Source: an uncultured Verrucomicrobia subdivision 3 bacterium
GTDB taxonomy: Bacteria; Verrucomicrobiota; Verrucomicrobiia; Limisphaerales; UBA11358
Direction of reading: 5' to 3'
Assembly: GCA_903889895.1 (NCBI GenBank)
Contig: CAISYZ010000094.1
Coordinates: 1 to 32,063, forward strand
DNA length: 32,063 bases
The notes beneath the pieces are model-generated. The model had not been told where the DNA came from, did not search any database, and was given only the letters and a program-made list of their open reading frames with translations. Both the position numbers and the translations under genes were made by a program. This document shows positions 8,016 to 15,218 of this stretch, piece by piece. Each line of letters opens with the position of its first letter. Position 1 is the first letter of the stretch.

Positions 8016-9092
8016 GTGCATCGCGACTCTCTCAAATCCGCCACGCGCATCGTGGTCAAGCTGGGCACCGGCGTCCTCACCGACAGCCGGAAGCTGATTG
8101 ACCCGGCGCAGCTGGAGCAAATCGTCGCGCAGGTCGCCGCGTTGCGCAAGGCGGGCAAGGAAGTCGTAGTCGTCACCAGCGGCGCGGTCGGCGCCGGCAT
8201 GGGCGCGCTCGGCTACCAAACGCGGCCGACGGATCTCGCGGAAAAACAGGCTTGCGCCGCTGTCGGCCAGACGCGGCTGATGGCCGTTTACGAAAAACTT
8301 TTTGCCGCGCACGGTCTCGTCGTCGCGCAGGTGTTGCTGACGCACGAAGATTTGGAACATCACGAACGGCATCTCAACGCGCGCAACACCTTGGTCACAC
8401 TGCTCGGTCGCGGCGTCGTTCCCATCATCAACGAAAATGACGCGGTGTCGTTCACGGAAATTAAATTCGGCGACAACGACAAATTGTCAGCGCTCGTCGC
8501 GTCGTTGTTGCCGTCGGATTTATTGGTGATTCTGACGACGGTGGATGGCGTCATCGAAAACTTTGGGAAGAAAAATGCGCGGACGCTTTCGGTCATTGAA
8601 AAAATTGACGCGACGGTTCAAGACATGGCCGGCGGCACGACCAGCGAAACTGCCGTCGGCGGCATGAAGTCAAAAATCGATGCAGCGAAGATTGCCGTGC
8701 GTTCCGGCATTCCGCTCATCATCGCCTCCGGCCGCGACAAAAAAATTCTTGGTAAGATTTTGGATGGCGCGGATGAAGGAACTTTGTTCATCGCCAAGCC
8801 GAACAAGCTGCAAGGCCGCAAGCGCTGGATTGCGTTTTTTCATCATCCCAAAGGAACGTTATTCGTGGACGCTGGCGCAAAGCTGGCGTTGCGTGAAAAA
8901 GGCAAGAGCCTGCTACCGCCGGGCGTAGCGCGCTGTGAAGGCGAGTTTGCCAGTGGCGACGTGGTGCGGATTTGCGATTTGGATGGCACGGAATTCGCCC
9001 GCGGAATCGCCAAATTCAGTGCCGAAGAAATCCGCGCCAAAAAACTGGCGCGCGTGGAACTGGTGCACCGCGATGATTTGGTGATTTTATAA
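8016..9092 (+). CDS. proB: Glutamate 5-kinase
   Basis: It phosphorylates glutamate with ATP, the first committed step of proline synthesis. The amino-acid-kinase domain covers about residues 1-255, opening with RIVVKLGTGVLT and containing VVTSGAVGAGM, PIINENDAVS and FGDNDKLSALV, all typical of ProB. Residues about 265-358 are the C-terminal PUA domain (from KRWIAFF). I use GTG 8016, which leaves 10 residues before RIVVK as in relatives. A TTG at 7962 would add 18 residues that overlap the candidate promoter. No proA lies nearby. Proline is the usual feedback inhibitor in this family. Confidence 0.93.
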   Translation: MHRDSLKSATRIVVKLGTGVLTDSRKLIDPAQLEQIVAQVAALRKAGKEVVVVTSGAVGAGMGALGYQTRPTDLAEKQACAAVGQTRLMAVYEKLFAAHGLVVAQVLLTHEDLEHHERHLNARNTLVTLLGRGVVPIINENDAVSFTEIKFGDNDKLSALVASLLPSDLLVILTTVDGVIENFGKKNARTLSVIEKIDATVQDMAGGTTSETAVGGMKSKIDAAKIAVRSGIPLIIASGRDKKILGKILDGADEGTLFIAKPNKLQGRKRWIAFFHHPKGTLFVDAGAKLALREKGKSLLPPGVARCEGEFASGDVVRICDLDGTEFARGIAKFSAEEIRAKKLARVELVHRDDLVIL

Positions 9093-9095
9093 TTT

Positions 9096-9164
9096 GCCAC
9101 AGAGGCACAGAGCGGACAGAGAAAACTATTTTCAAAAACTCTGTGTTCTCTGTGACTCTGTGGC
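9096..9164 (+). repeat. Imperfect 26-bp inverted repeat built from CACAGAG units
   Basis: Arms 9096-9121 and 9139-9164 match in 22 of 26 positions around a 17-base loop. Each arm is itself three near-repeats of a 7-9 base unit (CCACAGAG, GCACAGAG, GGACAGAG; mirrored as CTCTGTG). It fills almost the whole gap between proB and mazG, ending 12 bases before mazG. CACAGAG-type repeats occur dispersed in many bacterial genomes as I recall, but I cannot count copies here. There is no U tract after it, so it is not a classical terminator. Confidence 0.8.
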
Positions 9165-9176
9165 TGAATAATTTCC

Positions 9177-9848
9177 ATGAAAAAACAACCGGCGATAATT
9201 GATTTGCTCAAGGTGATGGCGAAACTGCGTTCGCCCACCGGCTGTCCATGGGATCGCGAACAGTCGCACCTGACGCTGCGTCGGCATGCAATTGAGGAAG
9301 TTTATGAATTGATTGACGCCATCGAGGCGCGCGACGACATCGAAATGGCGGAAGAGCTGGGTGACTTGCTGTTGCAGGTGGTTTTTCACTGCCAACTCGC
9401 GCGCGAACGCGGCGCGTTTGATTTTGAAAAGGTCACACGGCATCTCGTGGACAAATTAATCCGCCGCCACCCGCACGTTTTTGGTAAGACGAAAGTCAAA
9501 AACGTGGACGAGGTCTGGGCAAACTGGGAGAAAATTAAGAAAGCCGAAAAGCACGGCACCAAGCACGCGCGTCATTCTGCGCTCGATGGAATCCCAAAGC
9601 ATCTGCCCGCCTTGTTGCGCGCGGAAAAACTTTTGAAGAAGGCACGCAAAGCCAAAGTTCTTGCAGAAGGCCGCCGTTCAAAGCGCAAATTGACCAAGGC
9701 GACACTGGCGGAAGAATTATTTCAACTGGTCACCGCTGCCCAAGCAAACGATTGGTGTGCGGAAGAGCTTTTGGCTGGCGAAATCAAAAAACGCGAGCGT
9801 CTGTTTCGGCGATTGGAACAAGCCAGTTCGCCAAAAAACAAGGATTGA
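9177..9848 (+). CDS. mazG: MazG family nucleoside triphosphate pyrophosphohydrolase
   Basis: MazG hydrolyses NTPs to NMP and pyrophosphate, clearing abnormal nucleotides or lowering ppGpp. The N-terminal domain is complete: CPWDREQSHLTL, then EEVYELIDAI and EELGDLLLQVVFHC supply the acidic metal-binding residues, and a following NVDEVWANWEKIKK. The C-terminal half starts normally (LDGIPKHLPALLRAEKL) but is shortened: the helix that usually carries the second Glu-rich metal site is replaced by a basic stretch (GRRSKRKLTK). Total length is 223 against about 263 in E. coli. The promoter of rplU overlaps its stop codon. Confidence 0.92.
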   Translation: MKKQPAIIDLLKVMAKLRSPTGCPWDREQSHLTLRRHAIEEVYELIDAIEARDDIEMAEELGDLLLQVVFHCQLARERGAFDFEKVTRHLVDKLIRRHPHVFGKTKVKNVDEVWANWEKIKKAEKHGTKHARHSALDGIPKHLPALLRAEKLLKKARKAKVLAEGRRSKRKLTKATLAEELFQLVTAAQANDWCAEELLAGEIKKRERLFRRLEQASSPKNKD

Positions 9849-9872
9849 CAGTTTTTTCATTTCTGGTTTAAT
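9845..9872 (+). promoter_or_regulatory. Sigma70-like promoter of rplU-rpmA
   Basis: A perfect -35 TTGACA (9845-9850) and TTTAAT (9867-9872, five of six consensus bases) are 16 bases apart. Transcription would begin near 9879, leaving a 20-odd base leader that includes the G-rich stretch GCGGGGG before ATG 9902. The -35 overlaps the mazG stop codon. Confidence 0.65.
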
Positions 9873-9901
9873 GCCCAACCCTTTGCGGGGGAATAAATTT
9901 T

Positions 9902-10213
9902 ATGTATGCCGTTTTAGAAACAGGTAGCAAACAGTATCGCGTCGTCACCGGCGACAAACTTGAAATCGAACGCCTTGAAGTCGAGGCGGGCAAGCCGGTC
10001 ACGTTCGACCGCGTGCTGCTCGTCAACAACGACGGCAAGCTTTCCGTCGGCGCGCCCACCGTCACCGGTGCCACCGTCACGGCGGACGTCGTCGAGCACA
10101 AGCGCGGCGAGCACAAGCTGACGTTCAAGATGAAACGCCGCAAAGGCTACCACAAGACCATCGGCCATCGTCAGGAATTGACGGTCGTGAAAATCACCGC
10201 CATCAACGCATAA
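9902..10213 (+). CDS. rplU: 50S ribosomal protein L21
   Basis: This is a large-subunit ribosomal protein that binds 23S rRNA. The 103-residue length is typical. It begins MYAVLETGSKQYRV, with GDKLEIERLEVEAG following, and has the basic C-terminal signature FKMKRRKGYHKTIGHRQ. It lies in the standard order rplU-rpmA-obg. The start follows a G-rich stretch at 9893-9901 that is at best a weak ribosome-binding site. It is driven by the promoter at 9845-9872. Confidence 0.97.
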   Translation: MYAVLETGSKQYRVVTGDKLEIERLEVEAGKPVTFDRVLLVNNDGKLSVGAPTVTGATVTADVVEHKRGEHKLTFKMKRRKGYHKTIGHRQELTVVKITAINA

Positions 10214-10231
10214 TTTTAACCCACCACTTTT

Positions 10232-10486
10232 ATGGCACATAAAAAAGGTCAAGGCAGCGTAAAGAACGGTCGCGACAGCGTCAGCAAACGGCTCGGCGTG
10301 AAGGCATTTGGCAGCGAAGTCGTCAGCGCCGGCAGCATCATTATCCGTCAGCGCGGCAGCAAATGGGTCGCCGGCGTGAACGTCGGCACCGGCAAGGACT
10401 GGACGCTCTTCGCGCTTAAGGACGGCACGGTGAAGTTCGACCAGAACGGCCGCCGCGTGAATATCGTTGCCGCCGCGAAGAACTAA
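10232..10486 (+). CDS. rpmA: 50S ribosomal protein L27
   Basis: L27 sits at the peptidyl transferase centre of the large subunit. The 84-residue protein starts [16 protein letters not shown], so it has the mature-type N-terminus without the cleavable extension seen in Firmicutes. GSIIIRQRG and [12 protein letters not shown] are typical. It starts 18 bases after rplU and ends just ahead of a strong terminator. Confidence 0.97.
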   Translation: MAHKKGQGSVKNGRDSVSKRLGVKAFGSEVVSAGSIIIRQRGSKWVAGVNVGTGKDWTLFALKDGTVKFDQNGRRVNIVAAAKN

Positions 10487-10503
10487 ACGGCCCAATTAAT
10501 TTC

Positions 10504-10537
10504 AAGGCGAGGCTTCGCGCCTCGCCTTTTTTGTTTT
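10504..10537 (+). terminator. Intrinsic terminator after rpmA
   Basis: Stem GGCGAGGC (10506-10513) pairs with GCCTCGCC (10519-10526) around a TTCGC loop, extended by two A-T pairs, and is followed by TTTTTTGTTTTT. It separates rplU-rpmA from obg. Confidence 0.9.
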
Positions 10538-10580
10538 TACGGATTGAGACGCTTCTGCTTTCCTCATTCCCACAACTTTC

Positions 10581-11774
10581 ATGTTTATTGACGAAATCAA
10601 AATCTACGCGCAGGCCGGCCACGGTGGCAAAGGCTGCGTGGCATTCCATCGCGAGGCCTACATCACCAAGGGTGGCCCGAGCGGCGGCAATGGCGGCCGC
10701 GGCGGCAGCGTGATTTTGCAGGCCGACCACGACCTGAACAATCTCATCCAGCAGTATTACGTCCCGCGCCTCATCGCGCAGCCGGGCGAGGCGGGCATGG
10801 GCAAGGGCATGGACGGTCACGCGGGAAAAGATTTAATCATCAAAGTGCCGTGCGGCACGCTCGTGTGGCAGCTCGCGGACACCACGCCGCCGATTGAAAA
10901 GAAAATGAAGCGCGCGGATGACGACGAGGAAGAAGCCGACGACGAAAAACCGACGTTGAGCGTGACCGCCAGCCAGCGACCGGTCTTCCGCAGTTCGCGC
11001 GGTTTGTCGGCACTGGAAATTGATCTAAGCCAGGAAGGCGAATCGTCGCAGGACGCAGCAGACGACACCCGCAAAGGCACGCTCGTCGCCGACCTCACGA
11101 CTCACGGACAACAATTTGTTTTGTGCAAAGGCGGTCGCGGCGGATTGGGCAACCGTAATTTTGCCACCGCGCGCCACCAGACACCGCGTTTCGCGCAGCC
11201 GGGCGAACCGGGCACCGAAGGCGAATATCTTTTGGAATTGCGCATCATGGCCGAGATCGGTCTGGTCGGTTATCCGAACGCCGGCAAGTCAACGCTGCTC
11301 ACCGCAATTTCCCGTGCGCGCCCGAAGATTGCACCGTATCCGTTCACCACGCTGCATCCGCAAATTGGCATCCTCGAATACCCGGACTGGAAGCGCCTGA
11401 CCGTTTGCGACGTGCCGGGATTGATCGAAGGCGCGCACAACAACGTCGGCCTCGGCCACGAATTTTTGCGCCACATCCAGCGCTGCAAAATTCTCGTGCT
11501 GCTGCTCGACATGGCCGGCACCGACAACCGCAAGCCGTGGGATGATTACAAGCAACTGCTGAAGGAACTGGAGCTTTATAATCCGGAACTGCTCGAAAAA
11601 CAGCGGCTCGTGGTCGCCAATAAAATCGATGAGCCAGCGGCGGAAAAATATTTGAAGCAGTTCAAGACGAAGTTCAAAAAAATCAAAGTCCTGCCAATTT
11701 CTGCCGCGTTCGATCAAGGCTTGGAAAAATTCAAGCAGACCATCCGCGAAGCCGTGGAGTCGTTGGAAGCTTAA
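10581..11774 (+). CDS. obg: GTPase Obg/CgtA with an unusual acidic insertion
   Basis: Obg is an essential GTPase acting in 50S ribosome assembly and stress responses. The N-terminal glycine-rich Obg fold (MFIDEIKIYAQAGHGGKGCV, GGPSGGNGGRGG) is normal to VPCGT at 89-93, but about 65 extra residues (roughly 101-165, acidic, with RADDDEEEADDE) come before DLTTHGQQF. The G domain is complete: GYPNAGKST (G1), PYPFTTL (switch), DVPGLIEGA (G3), ANKID (G4) and ISAA (G5). The protein ends after the G domain, so the C-terminal OCT domain of many relatives is absent. Its stop overlaps the convergent rsmD stop by 4 bases. Confidence 0.95.
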   Translation: MFIDEIKIYAQAGHGGKGCVAFHREAYITKGGPSGGNGGRGGSVILQADHDLNNLIQQYYVPRLIAQPGEAGMGKGMDGHAGKDLIIKVPCGTLVWQLADTTPPIEKKMKRADDDEEEADDEKPTLSVTASQRPVFRSSRGLSALEIDLSQEGESSQDAADDTRKGTLVADLTTHGQQFVLCKGGRGGLGNRNFATARHQTPRFAQPGEPGTEGEYLLELRIMAEIGLVGYPNAGKSTLLTAISRARPKIAPYPFTTLHPQIGILEYPDWKRLTVCDVPGLIEGAHNNVGLGHEFLRHIQRCKILVLLLDMAGTDNRKPWDDYKQLLKELELYNPELLEKQRLVVANKIDEPAAEKYLKQFKTKFKKIKVLPISAAFDQGLEKFKQTIREAVESLEA

Positions 11775-12343
11775 GCCAGCTCGAAAAACCGCATCACGGT
11801 GTCGCCGTGCTTGAGCATTTTCACCTCCGTCCACGGCGCGACGAGTTCCAGCGTGTCGCGCTTGGTGTGACCCAAAACAAATCGTCCGCCCGGCGCTAGG
11901 AGCTTCGGCAGGTTTTTGTCATCAAGCAATTGCTGGGCAAATGAAGTCGAACGACGGTTCACGTTTTTTTCGCCATAAGGCGGGTCCGCGAGAATCAAAT
12001 CAAACTGCTTGCCGCTTTCCGCGAGTTGATTCATCGCCGGAAAAACATCCTGTGTGCGCGTTTCGAGGATGCCGCCGTAGCCTGCCGCCGCCGCGTTGCT
12101 GCGGATAAATTCCGCGTGGCGCTGTGACTTCTCGATGCACAAAACCGAAACCGCGCCCCGGCTCAAACATTCCAAGCTCAACGCGCCGCTGCCGGCGAAC
12201 AACTCCAATACTTTGGCGTCAAGGATCCGCGCGCCGAGCGAATTGAAAACCGCTTGTTTGACCAGATCTGGCGTCGGACGGACATCCAGTCCTTTCGGGA
12301 CTTTCAGAATCCGCCTCGCCGCTTCGCCACCGGTTATACGCAT
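11771..12343 (-). CDS. rsmD: 16S rRNA (guanine966-N2)-methyltransferase
   Basis: It methylates G966 of 16S rRNA during 30S assembly. The 190-residue protein starts MRITGGEAARR, has the family signature RPTPD at 22-26, the SAM-binding loop ELFAGSGALSLE at 47-58 and the catalytic DPPY at 120-123. It converges on obg with a 4-base overlap, so transcription of the two genes must interfere or share termination. A TATAAC at 12358-12363 on this strand is a possible -10 box, with no good -35. Confidence 0.93.
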   Translation of the reverse strand: MRITGGEAARRILKVPKGLDVRPTPDLVKQAVFNSLGARILDAKVLELFAGSGALSLECLSRGAVSVLCIEKSQRHAEFIRSNAAAAGYGGILETRTQDVFPAMNQLAESGKQFDLILADPPYGEKNVNRRSTSFAQQLLDDKNLPKLLAPGGRFVLGHTKRDTLELVAPWTEVKMLKHGDTVMRFFELA

Positions 12344-12426
12344 AAGCTAGTTAAATTGTTATACCGTGATTGGCCGAACTACGAATCAGTGCCGATGCAA
12401 AGATGCACCCATTCATCAAATCACGG

Positions 12427-13200
12427 TTATTGAAAAATCTCCGCGAAAAACGATTTCATGTCCGCCCACGAGCGTTTGTCCGCGCGCTCGTTGTATTTCG
12501 CGCCGGGCAGGCTGCCGTCGGCCATCGGCTGCGTGAAGCTATGCACCGCGCCGCCGTATTTGATCAGCCGCCAGTCCACACCGGCATCGCGCATTTCCTT
12601 TTCAAATGCCGCCAAATCTTCCGGTTTCTCGAATGGATCGTCTGCGCCGTGGCACACCAGCACTTTGCATTTAATGTTCTTGCCGTCCGTCGGCATCGGC
12701 GAATCCAGTCCGCCGTGGAAGCTGACAACGCCATTTAACTCCGCGCCGCTGCGCGCAAGTTCGATCACCGTCGTGCCACCGAAGCAATAGCCGATGGCGG
12801 CAACATGCTTCGTGTCTACAAGCGGATTTCTTTTCAACTCGTCCAGCCCCGCATTCACTCGCAAACGCAGCAGCGCACGATCGGTTTTATATTTTGTGGC
12901 TTCGGTGCCAGCTTCTTTGTAATTCTGCGGCCGAATGCCCTTGCCGTAAATATCCGCACAGAACGCGACATAGCCGAGGTTGGCGAGCATCACCGCGCGG
13001 TTTTCCTCGTAATCGGTCAGGCCCATCCATTGATGCACGACGAGCACGCCGGGCCGCGGAACGGAAAACGAATCGTCATAGGCGAGATAGCCTTCGAGCG
13101 TCGCGTCCCCTTGCTTGTATTCAAGCGTCTTGGTGACCAGTTTTGCTTCGGCGGAAATCGCGTAGGCCGCCACCAGCAACAAATTTAGTAATTGTTTCAT
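12427..13200 (-). CDS. Exported dienelactone hydrolase family protein
   Basis: An alpha/beta hydrolase of the dienelactone hydrolase family, predicted to be exported. The signal peptide is MKQLLNLLLVAAYAISAEA. The catalytic triad is visible: Cys139 in GYCFGG, Asp187 or Asp188 in CHGADDPF, and His220 in GGAVHSF. The substrate is unknown; family members cleave lactones or esters. The 257-residue length is normal. A good promoter lies directly upstream (13207-13235), with its -10 only 6 bases before the ATG. The gene is divergent from the TPR protein. Confidence 0.9.
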   Translation of the reverse strand: MKQLLNLLLVAAYAISAEAKLVTKTLEYKQGDATLEGYLAYDDSFSVPRPGVLVVHQWMGLTDYEENRAVMLANLGYVAFCADIYGKGIRPQNYKEAGTEATKYKTDRALLRLRVNAGLDELKRNPLVDTKHVAAIGYCFGGTTVIELARSGAELNGVVSFHGGLDSPMPTDGKNIKCKVLVCHGADDPFEKPEDLAAFEKEMRDAGVDWRLIKYGGAVHSFTQPMADGSLPGAKYNERADKRSWADMKSFFAEIFQ

Positions 13201-13206
13201 GCCCCT

Positions 13207-13235
13207 ACTTTAACCGGTTTCTCGCCCGTTGCCAA
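13207..13235 (-). promoter_or_regulatory. Promoter of the dienelactone hydrolase gene
   Basis: On the minus strand, TTGGCA (13230-13235) and TAAAGT (13207-13212) are separated by 17 bases. Six bases separate the -10 from the ATG at 13200, so the transcript would be leaderless or nearly so. Confidence 0.55.
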
Positions 13236-13239
13236 TGGC

Positions 13240-13269
13240 TTGACACCTTTCGCGCGGCGCAGATGCTAT
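13240..13269 (+). promoter_or_regulatory. Promoter of the TPR protein-ABC ATPase pair
   Basis: TTGACA (13240-13245, consensus) is followed 18 bases later by TGCTAT (13264-13269). The GTG start of the TPR gene is only 4 bases further on. It is back to back with the minus-strand promoter at 13207-13235. Confidence 0.5.
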
Positions 13270-13273
13270 CCGC

Positions 13274-13777
13274 GTGCAAACGCTCGAACCGCCCGACTCG
13301 CATCACCTCGACGCCGCCAGCGGCTGGCTAGGGCTGGGTTGCGCAGAGGATGCGCGCACAGAACTGGAGCAAATTTCCGCCGTGAATCAAATCCATGCCG
13401 CCGTGCTGGAAGTGCGCTGGACCTTGTGCGCGCATGAACGGCGCTGGAACGATGCGTTGAAAGTAGCCGAACTGGAATTAAAAATCGCGCCCGATGATTC
13501 CGCCGGCTGGCTACACCGCGCGTATGCGGTCCGGCGCGTGGCCGGCGGCGGCCTGCCGCAGGCGTGGGAGGCGCTGCTGCCGGCGGCAGGGAAATTTCCA
13601 GCGGAACCGGTCATCGCCTTCAACCTTTCCTGCTACGCCTGCCAATTGCAACAACTGGACATGGCGCGGACATGGCTGCAACGCGCCATCAACATCGGAA
13701 AAAAGGACGCCATCAAAAAAATGGCGCTGGCGGACGAAGACCTAGCGTCGTTGTGGAAGGAAATTGCAGAATTTTGA
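13274..13777 (+). CDS. TPR-like repeat protein
   Basis: A 167-residue, apparently cytosolic protein made of helical pairs resembling tetratricopeptide repeats: WLGLGCAEDARTELEQI, then RRWNDALKVAELELKIAP, then AFNLSCYACQLQQLDMARTW. Such repeats mediate protein contacts; no enzymatic motif is visible. The start is GTG 13274, placed 4 bases after the -10 box. Its TGA stop overlaps the TTG start of the ABC ATPase in the tetramer TTGA, a coupling arrangement that suggests the two proteins are made together. I cannot assign a function. Confidence 0.75.
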   Translation: MQTLEPPDSHHLDAASGWLGLGCAEDARTELEQISAVNQIHAAVLEVRWTLCAHERRWNDALKVAELELKIAPDDSAGWLHRAYAVRRVAGGGLPQAWEALLPAAGKFPAEPVIAFNLSCYACQLQQLDMARTWLQRAINIGKKDAIKKMALADEDLASLWKEIAEF

Positions 13778-14589
13778 AAACCGCGAAGCCCATCTTGTCC
13801 GTCGCCAGCCTGCGCATCGAGCGCGGCGGCACGGTAATTTTGCACAAAGTGGGCTGGCACGTGCAGCACGGTGAACATTGGGTGATTCTCGGTGCGAACG
13901 GTTCTGGAAAAACATCTTTGCTCAGCGCGCTGACAGGCTATTTGATGCCGACGAGTGGCGAGATTTCCGTGCTTGGTGAAACTTACGGCGAATCCGACTG
14001 GCGTGAGCTGCGGAAACAAATCGGTCTCGTCAGTTCATCCATCCGGCAAATGATGTCCGACGCCGAAACGGCGCTGGAAACGGTGGCGAGCGGCAAAATC
14101 GCGATGATCGATTTCTGGGGACGGCTGAGTCGCACCGATAAAATCTCGGCGAAGCGGCTCCTGAAGCAAATTGAATGCGAATATCTCGCCGACCGCGAGT
14201 GGCGCGTCTTGTCGCAAGGTGAACGCCAGCGGGTTTTGATCGCCCGCGCGTTGATGGCGCAGCCGCGCGTGTTGATTCTCGACGAGCCGTGCGCCGGCCT
14301 TGACCCGGCGGCACGCGAACATTTCCTGCAATTTCTCCAGCGGCTTGGCCGACGGAAAAATTCGCCGACGCTGGTTTTGGTTACGCATCACGTCGAGGAA
14401 ATCATGCCGGTGTTTTCACACGTTTTGGTTTTAAAAGACGGCGCGGTGCTGGCGGCGGGGAAAAAACAAACCGTGATGACGGCAGAAATTTTGTCGCGCG
14501 CATTTCACACGAAATTGCGGCTCAGGATCAAACGCGGACGTTATGCGATGGAAATCGGCAAACCAACGACTGCGCGCCGGGTGGTTTAG
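13774..14589 (+). CDS. ABC transporter-type ATP-binding protein
   Basis: A single ATP-binding cassette of 271 residues. Visible: Walker A GANGSGKT at 40-47, signature LSQGE at 146-150, Walker B VLILDE at 166-171, D-loop AGLD, and the H-loop His205 in LVTHH. The frame stays open upstream, but TTG 13774 is chosen because it overlaps the preceding stop (TTGA) and places the usual strand before Walker A. No permease gene is adjacent, so it may be an orphan cassette like the YlmA/ModF types or use a permease elsewhere. The stop overlaps the convergent hypothetical gene by 4 bases. Confidence 0.88.
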   Translation: MKTAKPILSVASLRIERGGTVILHKVGWHVQHGEHWVILGANGSGKTSLLSALTGYLMPTSGEISVLGETYGESDWRELRKQIGLVSSSIRQMMSDAETALETVASGKIAMIDFWGRLSRTDKISAKRLLKQIECEYLADREWRVLSQGERQRVLIARALMAQPRVLILDEPCAGLDPAAREHFLQFLQRLGRRKNSPTLVLVTHHVEEIMPVFSHVLVLKDGAVLAAGKKQTVMTAEILSRAFHTKLRLRIKRGRYAMEIGKPTTARRVV

Positions 14590-15155
14590 AAAAGATTGTT
14601 CGCCGGGCGGGCGAGAAGCGACATCAGCTTTTTCACCTCGGGCGGAAGATTTTTGCCGTTGTAAACCCTCACCTGCCACGCGTTATCCGCCAGCGTTTGC
14701 ACCACGAAACGATCACCGGCGGGCGGCAGTTGCGCGTGGTCGTCCGGCAACTGCTCCAGCAACGCGGCGAGCGCTTGCCAATCATCGGCGGCCAGCCCAC
14801 GCACGGGGCCGCTGCGCGCATCGGTGTTGGAAACAAAATAAGTGCGCCAGCTGCCGTTCGTGGCCACCTCGGCAGCGGATACCTGGATGTGATACGCCAA
14901 CTGCGCACGTTGCACGGGAGTCATGGCCGTCACGGCGGCGACCTCCACTTCGTTTTGCACGCGGCTAACAATCAGCTTCAACTCCGCACCGGCGAGTGCC
15001 GGACTGGTGGCGGGCCGTTCCTGCCACGGTTTAACCCAATTGGCATAGTCGGCGGACGAATCGTCAGCCCGCGCAGCCAGCACGGCCGCAAAAAAAACCG
15101 CCGCCAGCACGCGGCGGGCAGCGCACGGCCAAAAATATTTTCCGAGAAGTCTCAT
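14586..15155 (-). CDS. Exported protein of unknown function
   Basis: I do not recognise this 189-residue protein. Its N-terminus, with a basic start and a hydrophobic core ending in AVLAARA, is a signal peptide. The mature part has an Ala-rich helical character (AAVTAMTPVQRAQLAYHI) and a later region with FVVQTLADNAWQVRVYNGKN. There is no catalytic motif I can name. It lies 63 bases downstream of the conserved gene at 15219-16634 on the same strand and may share its transcript. Confidence 0.7.
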   Translation of the reverse strand: MRLLGKYFWPCAARRVLAAVFFAAVLAARADDSSADYANWVKPWQERPATSPALAGAELKLIVSRVQNEVEVAAVTAMTPVQRAQLAYHIQVSAAEVATNGSWRTYFVSNTDARSGPVRGLAADDWQALAALLEQLPDDHAQLPPAGDRFVVQTLADNAWQVRVYNGKNLPPEVKKLMSLLARPANNLF

Positions 15156-15218
15156 GCTAGGGACATTGCTACTGCTGTCGCCGGTTGTCGAGCAAAAGTT
15201 GGACGGCGGGCGCGCCCA

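Noticed and set aside
12363..12427. Perfect 9-base inverted repeat ACCGTGATT / AATCACGGT between the dienelactone hydrolase and rsmD genes
   Set aside because: The arms are 47 bases apart with no U tract, and one merely reaches into a stop codon; a chance pair is plausible.
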